In this document: piece after piece, positions 1-6,631 of the stretch
Layout: each line of letters starts with the position of its first letter
Position numbering within the stretch: position 1 is the stretch's first letter
Origin: an uncultured delta proteobacterium
GTDB taxonomy: Bacteria > UBA10199 > GCA-002796325 > 1-14-0-20-49-13
Direction of reading: 5' to 3'
DNA: 8,476 nt
NCBI GenBank assembly: GCA_903868375.1
Contig: CAIPVD010000344.1
Location: forward strand, 1-8,476
Translations under genes and position numbers: made by a program
The notes under the pieces: model-generated
Told to the model about the DNA's origin: nothing
The model's input: the letters and a program-made list of their open reading frames with translations, nothing else
The model's database searches: none

Positions 1-40
1 TAAGGATGGGATTGGGATATCTTTTTCCCTAGAACGGGTA

Positions 41-1735
41 TCAATTCGGCATACTAAAAAGCCCAAAGCTTGTTCCAATATAAAGGATGCCATTCAGCGA
101 AACCATACTTTTTATCTCTGCGGTAACACCATTTTCAACTATGGTACCGCTAATGCTTGCCCACGTCTTACCTGAATCATCGGACTTATATATTCCTTTG
201 TTCGTCGCCGCAAAGATCTGAATGGTATCCTTTGCAAATGCCAGGACATCTTCACCGGCAAGAGCGATCCTCTCCCAATTAACTCCCAAATCTATACTTT
301 TCAAGATACCGTCCGAAGTGCCTGCGTAAATCACGCCGGAAGATTCATCATAAAATAACGCCTTAACCTCGGAAACTCCTGTTCCTGTCGGCTGCCAGTT
401 TTTTCCGCCATCCATCGACATGTATATCCCATCGTTCTGGCCGATAAAGAAAACGTCGTTCGCCGCGATCATGCTGTAGATGTTGCCAGGAGCCATCATC
501 GACATCGACCATGAGGCTCCTATATCCGCATCGTTCTTCACATAAACGCCCATATCCGTCGCAACTACGGTCGCCGCTCCGTTCGAAACGCTGTTCAGTA
601 TGTTAGCGGTTCGCCCGCCTATGCGCACTGCATCGGCCAGCGCCCAGTATTGCTCTCCGGTAAAACCCGTCACCTTCGAGAAAATGCCCCAATCGGTGGA
701 AAGCTTAAGCGTTCCATCGGAAATATTGTTGATGTTTTGCGGGACTGCTGCCTTATTGTTCGAGCTCTCGAAGGAAACGTCTTTCCATGTCGCGCCAAGA
801 TCATCGGAACGATAGAAGCCATGTGCCGATATTGCAAACAGCGACTCGCCGTCTTTAACGATCTTTGTGATAGAAACTTCTCGGAGGCCCGAACTGCTCA
901 TCTTCCATTCTTTCAGGTCGGCAGAAGAATAGATGCCTGTCTTTGCCGCATCCAGCAACACATCCCCCGCCGCCACGATATTTCCGCGCGGAGCAAACCC
1001 CACACTCGCCCACTCACCGCCCACAGGCGAGTATCGATATATTTCGCCATCCGGCGAATAGAAATAGAGCGAATCTTTAAACACAAAAAGCTTCGCCTTT
1101 CTGCACTCGTATTCCTTAGGTAGGAAAATGAACTTTTTATTTATCTGCCCAGCGCTCTGCAAATGCCCCGATTCTTCATAGCTACTAACATCTATCCGAA
1201 GTATCGGAGCCGAGTTGCTATTCATTCCGATGCAGCCGAACTCGTAAGTTCTTCCATCGAATTTTACCGTCGCGGTACTCGATGTGTTTCCACGTTCGGA
1301 CAGATCTCCAACTTCTTCCCACGCAATTCCTCCGTTCGTGGTTCTATAGGATACTGGACCGGACAACATTATCGCATCGCCGGAAGAGAAAAGCTCTCCG
1401 CCCTTCGTGAAGACCACCGACCACGTCGCTCCCTCGTCCGGGCTTCTATAGACAAATGAACTGCCGTCGGAAGCATAGATCGACATTAATGGATCGATCG
1501 CAAATGAATAGGCGGATGCGTCATCGTAAAGGGGAAGTTTCCTTAAATTGCTCGATGCCGAAACACTGGCGGGACAATTGGTGTGGCCGATACATGCAAC
1601 AAACGTATCTGACTTTGCCGCACCATTACCGCGGCTGTGACTTAAGCTGCACGAAGTGAATGGAACGACGGCGATAAATAATAATATCGAAAGTTTTGGG
1701 GCATGCATAAACATACGCAAAAACCATGCATGCAA
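41..1735 (-). CDS. Secreted Asp-box (BNR-type) beta-propeller protein, probable lipoprotein
   Basis: The 564-residue product has a hydrophobic signal segment (about 15-28) ending in FTSC. That is an acceptable though not ideal lipobox, with lipidated Cys29 and Ser at +2, which in Gram-negatives usually means outer-membrane sorting. The mature part carries repeated Asp-boxes (SxDxGxTW): 98-105, 132-139, a degenerate one ending at Trp277, then 310-317, 401-409, 440-447, 480-487 and 518-525. Most are preceded by a G-(I/V/F)-Y beta strand. Trp spacing is about 38-47 residues, as in sortilin/sialidase/YCF48-like propeller blades. Four cysteines (48, 54, 168, 211) sit in the N-terminal half and could form disulfides outside the cytoplasm. 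No catalytic sialidase residues are evident, so I read it as a surface binding or structural protein of unknown ligand. The start is TTG, supported by GAAAGG 8 bases upstream; in-frame ATGs at residues 8 and 10 would give a more typical signal peptide but lack a ribosome site. Confidence 0.82.
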   Translation of the reverse strand: MHAWFLRMFMHAPKLSILLFIAVVPFTSCSLSHSRGNGAAKSDTFVACIGHTNCPASVSASSNLRKLPLYDDASAYSFAIDPLMSIYASDGSSFVYRSPDEGATWSVVFTKGGELFSSGDAIMLSGPVSYRTTNGGIAWEEVGDLSERGNTSSTATVKFDGRTYEFGCIGMNSNSAPILRIDVSSYEESGHLQSAGQINKKFIFLPKEYECRKAKLFVFKDSLYFYSPDGEIYRYSPVGGEWASVGFAPRGNIVAAGDVLLDAAKTGIYSSADLKEWKMSSSGLREVSITKIVKDGESLFAISAHGFYRSDDLGATWKDVSFESSNNKAAVPQNINNISDGTLKLSTDWGIFSKVTGFTGEQYWALADAVRIGGRTANILNSVSNGAATVVATDMGVYVKNDADIGASWSMSMMAPGNIYSMIAANDVFFIGQNDGIYMSMDGGKNWQPTGTGVSEVKALFYDESSGVIYAGTSDGILKSIDLGVNWERIALAGEDVLAFAKDTIQIFAATNKGIYKSDDSGKTWASISGTIVENGVTAEIKSMVSLNGILYIGTSFGLFSMPN

Positions 1736-1743
1736 CGGTTATG

Positions 1744-1749
1744 CCTTTC
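1744..1749 (-). promoter_or_regulatory. Shine-Dalgarno for the Asp-box lipoprotein (supports TTG start)
   Basis: On the minus strand GAAAGG ends 8 bases before the TTG at 1735. Neither in-frame ATG (1714 or 1708) has a purine-rich site at a useful distance, so this site favours the TTG despite its rarity. Confidence 0.5.
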
Positions 1750-1771
1750 GAAGAATTTAAAAGTTTAATTA

Positions 1772-1777
1772 AGTCAA
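1772..1777 (-). promoter_or_regulatory. Candidate -35 box upstream of the lipoprotein gene
   Basis: TTGACT on the minus strand, 42 bases upstream of the TTG start, in an AT-rich stretch between the two minus-strand genes. It matches five of six bases of the sigma-70 -35 consensus, but no good -10 lies 16-18 bases downstream (the position reads TCTTCG). The call is weak. Confidence 0.25.
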
Positions 1778-1806
1778 CAGATTAGGTCTAAAGTGCATTA
1801 TCATTT

Positions 1807-1842
1807 CAAGAAAATGACGCCCGCCGTCAATGTTTTGGCGTC
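1807..1842 (-). terminator. Possible Rho-independent terminator of the tail-anchored gene
   Basis: On the minus strand GACGCC (1842-1837) pairs with GGCGTC (1821-1816) across a 15-base loop, followed by the T-rich stretch ATTTTCTTG. A shorter internal alternative, GACG/CGTC, is also possible. The stem starts at the last base of the stop codon. The loop is large and the T tract interrupted, so strength is uncertain, but the position between two co-directional genes fits a terminator. Confidence 0.4.
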
Positions 1843-3056
1843 TATTTATTGACAAGCAGGCGATCGATGACGAACAAGAACACCAAGATAAGCCCGATTA
1901 TAACAGCGGAATAGAATGCTCGCTTAAGCGTGATGAACGGAATTTTTTTCCTGTTCGCGGGAAGCGATGACGGAACAAATTGTCCTCTGTCTTCTATCAC
2001 CTCTTCCTTATCGCCCATCAGCCATTTGAAAAGGCCTTGGTTTCCCTTTTTTTTGGCGCTTGCAATATGCCGATGCTCCGACTGCGGCGAACCTTTATCG
2101 TATCCTACAAGGCCCAGCTCTTTTGCAACTCGCGCCTCTGTCGATTCGCGCGCGAACATTCCAAGCTTCGGCCCCTTTTCCATTATAAAACCTTTTTCGA
2201 TGTCGGGAGGATTAAGCGCCAAATACATTAACTCTTCGCTCAAGAGTCCTTCTGCCACCGACTGTTTTGAAACAACCTCGCCAGGGAGGAGCTTTGAAAA
2301 AAGATCGCCCAACTTTTGATACAAGATGCTAAAGCGCGCGAACTTATCTGTCTTGCCATCGCTGTGAATGATATCCGATATCATCACCGCTTTTGCCGCG
2401 TCCTTCTTCACCACACCCCTAAAGAGGAATTCCTGGATATCAGAGAGGTCTGCAACCCTTTTTCCTGTTCGCTCCGAGAACTTTGCAAAAAAATCTCGCC
2501 ATTGCTCTATCGTCTTCTCTAAAAAGTGCGCCTTTCCATCTTTAGAAGCAGCTTCTAATGTCTTCGCCTTTTCGAACCGCTCGACCACCAGCTTTTCGAA
2601 ATCGGACAAAGGCCGCTCCTTTGTCTTGCCCTCTACCTGGCGCTCCGCAAATGGCAATTTTCTATCGGCCAAGTAATTTTCATATCCACGCTCGTGAACG
2701 TCATGCGTCTTGCCCTCTTTTATTTCCAGCTGCGAAGGAGATCCATGCGCCCTATCTTTTTGATCCGCACCCTTCTTGCCTTCTTTGCCCTCATCGCGAT
2801 GATCTACAACCATCTTGTTCGTACCGGGGATGCGAAACGCCTGCATGGCGCCTTCGGCTCGCTGAAAGATATTCTGTAAGATCTGGCCAAGGCGCGAATC
2901 TCTTAATTGGAAGCTTTGTGATTCGCCTGTGGAAGATGGAGCCTCCTGGCTAATGGGAGTGGAAATTCCGGGCGTTTCTTGCTGCTGCTCAACATCTGGT
3001 TTTTTCCCGGTCTCGATCCCGGCTATAGGACCCGAAGGAGTTCTTTCATTTGCCAT
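1842..3056 (-). CDS. Tail-anchored membrane protein of unknown function
   Basis: From ATG at 3056 the product has 404 residues; I do not recognise the family. Residues 1 to about 60 are Pro/Gln/Ser/Thr-rich and look disordered. About 85-135 is a Lys/Glu/Asp/His-rich charged linker. About 140-300 looks helical (FEKLVVERFEKAKTLEAA, then WRDFFAKFSERTGKRVADLS). A basic Lys-rich stretch follows. One hydrophobic segment (about 380-397) ends seven residues before the C-terminus. There is no N-terminal signal, so the bulk should face the cytoplasm with the tail in the inner membrane. Longer starts (ATG at 3074, GTG at 3089) add an unlikely Cys-rich MPSVNMCYCFC extension and have no good ribosome site; the chosen ATG also lacks one and may be leaderless. 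It is divergent from mfd, with 60 bases between starts. An A8 run at codons 335-337 is a possible slippage site. There are no catalytic motifs I can name. Confidence 0.75.
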   Translation of the reverse strand: MANERTPSGPIAGIETGKKPDVEQQQETPGISTPISQEAPSSTGESQSFQLRDSRLGQILQNIFQRAEGAMQAFRIPGTNKMVVDHRDEGKEGKKGADQKDRAHGSPSQLEIKEGKTHDVHERGYENYLADRKLPFAERQVEGKTKERPLSDFEKLVVERFEKAKTLEAASKDGKAHFLEKTIEQWRDFFAKFSERTGKRVADLSDIQEFLFRGVVKKDAAKAVMISDIIHSDGKTDKFARFSILYQKLGDLFSKLLPGEVVSKQSVAEGLLSEELMYLALNPPDIEKGFIMEKGPKLGMFARESTEARVAKELGLVGYDKGSPQSEHRHIASAKKKGNQGLFKWLMGDKEEVIEDRGQFVPSSLPANRKKIPFITLKRAFYSAVIIGLILVFLFVIDRLLVNK

Positions 3057-3065
3057 GCAAAAACA

Positions 3066-3071
3066 ATAACA
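3066..3071 (-). promoter_or_regulatory. Candidate -10 box of the tail-anchored gene
   Basis: TGTTAT on the minus strand (four of six to TATAAT) ends 9 bases before ATG 3056, which would place transcription start within two or three bases of the ATG. No convincing -35 is visible. The call rests on position and the missing Shine-Dalgarno. Confidence 0.25.
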
Positions 3072-3075
3072 CATA

Positions 3076-3104
3076 TTGACACTCGGCACAATTAAAAGGA
3101 TATT
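3076..3104 (+). promoter_or_regulatory. Candidate sigma-70-type promoter of mfd
   Basis: A perfect TTGACA (3076-3081) is followed after exactly 17 bases by GATATT (3099-3104, four of six to TATAAT). Transcription would start near 3111, about six bases before the GTG. The Shine-Dalgarno-like AGGA would then lie upstream of the transcript start, so either the promoter or the ribosome-site reading is wrong, or the message is near-leaderless. Confidence 0.4.
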
Positions 3105-3108
3105 AGGA
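3105..3108 (+). promoter_or_regulatory. Shine-Dalgarno-like site for the mfd GTG start
   Basis: AGGA, 8 bases upstream of GTG 3117. It decides for the GTG, as no ATG occurs nearby in frame at the point where Mfd homology should begin. It conflicts with the candidate promoter at 3076-3104. Confidence 0.45.
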
Positions 3109-3116
3109 ATAGAAAA

Positions 3117-6100
3117 GTGAGCATCAGGGCATATCAGATCGCAAAAGAGTGGCTTCGCGCACCTGGCAAGACGATCGTTTTTGTGACGGCCGATGACAGA
3201 TCGGCCGCCAAATTAAAAACGGACCTAGAGTTCTTCACAGCCGGCCGCGTAAGCGGAGAGGTCTGCCTTTTCGAAGCGCCCGACGTAATTCCGTACACAC
3301 ATTTAACCTCCCAGCCAGACATCTGGATGGATCGCCTGCGCATCTTATACAAGCTGGCAAAGGGCGACCCACTTGCAATAGTGGCACCAGTTGCATCTAT
3401 ACTGCGAACGCTTCCACCGCCATGGATATTCGATAAATACCACCGCACCATCCATCAGCACGACACAGTAGATACGGCAGAACTCGCTCGCTTCTTAACT
3501 GAATGCGGCTATATCAATCAGCCGATAGTCGAAGACGAAGGTGCGTTTTCCATAAGGGGCGGGATAATCGATCTATATTCACCATCTATGGATCGGCCCG
3601 TTCGATGCGAGCTAGATGGCGATGAGATCTCATCAATACGCACGTTCGATCCGGCAACACAACGCTCATCGTTCAGCATAAATTCATTCTCGGTAGTCCC
3701 TGCGCGAAACATAGTCTTGAACGAAGAGACAAAGGCGCGCGCGCTTTCAAAGTTGAAACCGCTTTGCGACGAGAACAATATAAAGCCAACGGAGCGGCGC
3801 GAACTATCGGAGAGCATCGAACACGGATTCTACGCACAGGCGATAGAAACGCTGATGCCGCTTTTTTATGAAGAACTTTCCTCTTTGTCCGACTTCCTAC
3901 CGAAGGGGACAAAGGTCTTTGTAGATGACGAGATAGAGATAACCGCTCAAACGGAAATACTTTTCAAAAGGTTGAACGACGCCCATGCATCGGCAAAGCA
4001 CATTGAGCGTATCGTCGCGCCTGATCAGCTGTATGCTACGTCATTGCGAGGAGCTTTGAGCGACGAAGCAATCTCCTATGAGGGAGATCGCTTCGCCACG
4101 CAGGACGTGGCTAGCGATGACAGGCTGAATTTCATCCGGTTCAAAGAGCTGAAGAAAGAATATAAAGATCCGCTCGTCAAAATAGTTGGGCGCATCAAAG
4201 AATGGCAGGAGATGGGGTTAAAATTAATAGTCACCTGCCACACCACAACACAGGCAGAGCGCGTGCTCGACATCTTCAAGTGGCACGGGCTGGTTGCGCA
4301 GATAACGGAAGAGAACTTCGTAGACGTCATGGCACTTGCACGGTCTATCGTTTGGATAATGCTCGGAAGCCTTTCATCGGGATTCATTTCGGAAAAAGAC
4401 GGCATTGCGATTCTGACCGACGAAGATATCTTCGGAACCAAAGTTGCAAAGCGCACGATCCATACTGAAGCTAGAGATGCATTCACCGATTTTTCGGAGC
4501 TGGAAGACGGCGACTACGTCATACACAAAGATCATGGCATCGCTCGATATCTAGGGCTCAAGAACATCGACATTAGCAAAACCAAGAACGACTTTTTGCT
4601 CCTTGAATATTTGGGCGGCGATAAACTCTACCTGCCTGTTTGGAGGATAAACCTGATCAGCCGGTACATCAGCGCCGGCGGAGGCGAAGGCGGCCACGTT
4701 GCATTAGATAAGCTCGGTGGCACTCGGTGGACAAAGACGCAGGCAAAAGTGAATTCAGAGATCCGCACGATGGCGATGGAACTCCTAAAAATATATGCCG
4801 CCAGAAAAGTGAACGCAGGTTTTGCATTCGGCCCGCGCGATCACCTGCTTGAAGAGTTCGAAGCATCGTTCCCATACGATGAAACGCCCGACCAATGGCG
4901 AGCAATAGAAGAAGTGTTAGAGGACATGCAAAGAGAGAGGCCCGCAGACAGGCTGATATGCGGCGACGTAGGCTACGGCAAGACGGAAGTCGCCATGCGC
5001 GCCACTTTTAAGGCGGTGGAAGATAAGAAACAGGTGGCAATACTTGTTCCAACAACCGTACTCGCATTTCAGCATTACGAAACTTTCATGCAAAGGTTCG
5101 CAAACTGGCCGGTACGTATAGAGATGCTCTCGCGCTTCCGTAAAAAGGGCGAGCAAAAGCACGTTATGGAAGAGCTCTCGCGTGGCATGGTCGATATCGT
5201 GATTGGCACGCACAGGCTTCTGCAACGAGACGTTAAGTTCCACGACCTGGGTCTTTTGATAATAGATGAAGAGCACAGGTTCGGCGTTGCGCACAAGGAG
5301 AGGATAAGAAAGATCAAGTCGGTCGTAGATACGATAACGATGACGGCAACGCCAATTCCACGCACGCTTCACATGTCGCTATCCGGCATGCGTGATATTA
5401 GCATCATAAATACGCCGCCTGCAAATAGGCTGGCGATCAGGACATATGTCGCTGAATTCGACGAGGAGCTTATCCGCGGGGCAATAATGGCCGAGCTCTC
5501 GCGCGGCGGGCAGGTCTTCTTCGTTCATAACCGCGTTGAAACGATCGGGCGAATGGCGGAGATAATTGCCAAGATAGTACCGGAGGCGAAGATAGTGGTG
5601 GGACATGGGCAAATGGAAGAGAACAAGCTAGAGAACGTGATGATAAAGTTCCTGGAGAAAGAGGCGAACGTTCTGCTTTGCACAACGATCATCGAATCTG
5701 GGTTAGACGTTCCATCCGCCAACACGATGATAATAAATCGCGCTGACACGTTCGGGCTCGCGCAGCTTTATCAACTGCGAGGCCGCGTCGGTAGAAGCAA
5801 CGTTCAGGCTTACGCATATCTACTAACGCCGAGCGAAGAAGTCATAAGCACGATCGCGCAAAAGCGGCTTTCGCTATTGCAGCGCTACACCGAACTTGGC
5901 AGCGGATTTCAAATTGCGATGCACGACCTGGAAATTCGCGGCGCCGGAAATATCTTAGGCGCGCAGCAATCCGGCCACATAAACGCCATCGGCTACGATA
6001 TGTACGTTGATTTGCTGGAACGCGCAATTCGCCAGCTGCAGGGAAAGCCGGAAGAGTTTAAGTTAGATGTCGAAATAACGCTGCCGGTGCCGGCATATCT

Positions 6101-6494
6101 GCCAACTGACTACATCGAAGATCAGGGCCAGCGTTTGGTCCTCTATCGAAGGCTTGCGGCGATAGATTCAACCGACGCGCTCGACGAGATATCTAAAGAA
6201 CTAAATGACAGGTTCGGCAAACCGCCGGAACTCGTCAAGCACCTGCTAGGCATCGTTGAAATAAAGATAATAGCAAAGCGACTTGCCATCGAATCGATCC
6301 AGTACGATGGAAAGGCATTCGCCTACAAGTTCCACACATCAACACCGGTGAAGCCGGAGACGATATTAAAGTTGGTACAAAAAGAGCCAAAGCACTACGC
6401 CATCAAACCGCCGGCATCGCTCGTGATATTTGAACACCACGACAAACCCGCCGCCATACTATCCGCCATAAAACAGCATTTGAAGGCATTATAA
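3117..6494 (+). CDS. mfd: Transcription-repair coupling factor Mfd
   Basis: Mfd is an ATP-dependent DNA translocase that dislodges stalled RNA polymerase and recruits UvrA to start nucleotide excision repair. The 1125 residues are close to the E. coli length (1148), slightly short at the N-terminus, and all modules are present. The UvrB-like N-terminal module includes the IRGGIIDLYSP and VRCELDGDE segments; Arg147 and Arg163 align by spacing with E. coli Arg165 and Arg181 of the UvrA-binding surface. The RNA-polymerase-interacting CarD-like domain spans about 459-518 (GDYVIHKDHGIARYLG). The superfamily 2 motor has Walker A GDVGYGKT 616-623, DEEH 717-720, TATPIPRT 743-750 and QLRGRVGRS 886-894. 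The RecG-like translocation motif starts at about 935 (MHDLEIRGAGNILG). The autoinhibitory C-terminal domain spans about 984-1075. The start is GTG with AGGA 8 bases upstream. There is no frameshift or missing catalytic residue. It is transcribed alone, divergent from the tail-anchored gene. Confidence 0.98.
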   Translation: MSIRAYQIAKEWLRAPGKTIVFVTADDRSAAKLKTDLEFFTAGRVSGEVCLFEAPDVIPYTHLTSQPDIWMDRLRILYKLAKGDPLAIVAPVASILRTLPPPWIFDKYHRTIHQHDTVDTAELARFLTECGYINQPIVEDEGAFSIRGGIIDLYSPSMDRPVRCELDGDEISSIRTFDPATQRSSFSINSFSVVPARNIVLNEETKARALSKLKPLCDENNIKPTERRELSESIEHGFYAQAIETLMPLFYEELSSLSDFLPKGTKVFVDDEIEITAQTEILFKRLNDAHASAKHIERIVAPDQLYATSLRGALSDEAISYEGDRFATQDVASDDRLNFIRFKELKKEYKDPLVKIVGRIKEWQEMGLKLIVTCHTTTQAERVLDIFKWHGLVAQITEENFVDVMALARSIVWIMLGSLSSGFISEKDGIAILTDEDIFGTKVAKRTIHTEARDAFTDFSELEDGDYVIHKDHGIARYLGLKNIDISKTKNDFLLLEYLGGDKLYLPVWRINLISRYISAGGGEGGHVALDKLGGTRWTKTQAKVNSEIRTMAMELLKIYAARKVNAGFAFGPRDHLLEEFEASFPYDETPDQWRAIEEVLEDMQRERPADRLICGDVGYGKTEVAMRATFKAVEDKKQVAILVPTTVLAFQHYETFMQRFANWPVRIEMLSRFRKKGEQKHVMEELSRGMVDIVIGTHRLLQRDVKFHDLGLLIIDEEHRFGVAHKERIRKIKSVVDTITMTATPIPRTLHMSLSGMRDISIINTPPANRLAIRTYVAEFDEELIRGAIMAELSRGGQVFFVHNRVETIGRMAEIIAKIVPEAKIVVGHGQMEENKLENVMIKFLEKEANVLLCTTIIESGLDVPSANTMIINRADTFGLAQLYQLRGRVGRSNVQAYAYLLTPSEEVISTIAQKRLSLLQRYTELGSGFQIAMHDLEIRGAGNILGAQQSGHINAIGYDMYVDLLERAIRQLQGKPEEFKLDVEITLPVPAYLPTDYIEDQGQRLVLYRRLAAIDSTDALDEISKELNDRFGKPPELVKHLLGIVEIKIIAKRLAIESIQYDGKAFAYKFHTSTPVKPETILKLVQKEPKHYAIKPPASLVIFEHHDKPAAILSAIKQHLKAL

Positions 6495-6530
6495 CCCATT
6501 ATTGCACCTACGAGGTGCATGAAAGGGTTA
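6492..6530 (+). other. Imperfect hairpin containing the mfd stop codon
   Basis: An outer TAACCC/GGGTTA stem (6492-6497 with 6525-6530) encloses an inner perfect TGCACCT/AGGTGCA stem (6503-6509 with 6513-6519) with an ACG loop; the few mismatched positions lie between them. The TAA stop of mfd forms the outer edge. No T run follows, so it is not a standard Rho-independent terminator. It could block 3' exonucleases, work with Rho, or be a dispersed REP-like unit. Confidence 0.55.
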
Positions 6531-6566
6531 GGCGGCAAGTTGCCACTTAGCGTCGCAAAATTTAGA

Positions 6567-6595
6567 TTGCAAACAGCTAACAACTATCTTATACG
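6567..6595 (+). promoter_or_regulatory. Candidate promoter of the 313-residue gene
   Basis: TTGCAA (6567-6572) and TATACG (6590-6595) are separated by 17 bases, each four of six to the sigma-70 consensus. Predicted start is near 6602, giving a leader of about 30 bases that includes the strong ribosome site. It lies in the mfd-downstream gap, consistent with a separate transcription unit. Confidence 0.4.
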
Positions 6596-6618
6596 GCGGT
6601 CTAAGAAACGATCTAGCG

Positions 6619-6624
6619 AAGGAG
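6619..6624 (+). promoter_or_regulatory. Strong Shine-Dalgarno of the 313-residue gene
   Basis: AAGGAG, 7 bases before ATG 6632. It fixes the start and is the best ribosome site among the complete genes here, in contrast to the poor or absent sites of mfd, folD and the tail-anchored gene. Confidence 0.75.
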
Positions 6625-6631
6625 ATAAATT

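Noticed and set aside
1..40. A hairpin GGGA/TCCC at 8-30 as a terminator of the lipoprotein gene
   Set aside because: The stem is only four pairs with a loop too A/T-rich to judge, and no T run follows on the minus strand before the window ends.
650..1123. Plus-strand 157-codon open frame opposite the Asp-box lipoprotein gene
   Set aside because: The minus-strand frame has a signal peptide and regular Asp-boxes. The plus-strand translation is Arg/Cys/His-rich with no motif and no ribosome site, so it is a shadow.
2558..2953. Plus-strand 131-codon frame opposite the tail-anchored gene
   Set aside because: Its composition (Pro, Arg, Ser, Cys) is typical of an antisense shadow of a Lys/Glu-rich coding region, and it lies wholly inside the better-supported gene.
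3057..3089. GTG start adding 11 residues to the tail-anchored protein
   Set aside because: The extra MPSVNMCYCFC segment is compositionally odd, has no clear ribosome site and would crowd the divergent mfd promoter. MANERTPSG is a more natural start, though I cannot exclude the longer form.
4917..5372. Minus-strand open frames inside the mfd motor domain
   Set aside because: They lie opposite the most conserved helicase motifs of mfd, where the plus strand is certain. Their translations show no family signature.
6495..6631. A small RNA or tRNA gene in the mfd-downstream gap
   Set aside because: No cloverleaf, CCA end or T-loop signature is present. The hairpin, promoter-like hexamers and ribosome site account for most of the gap.
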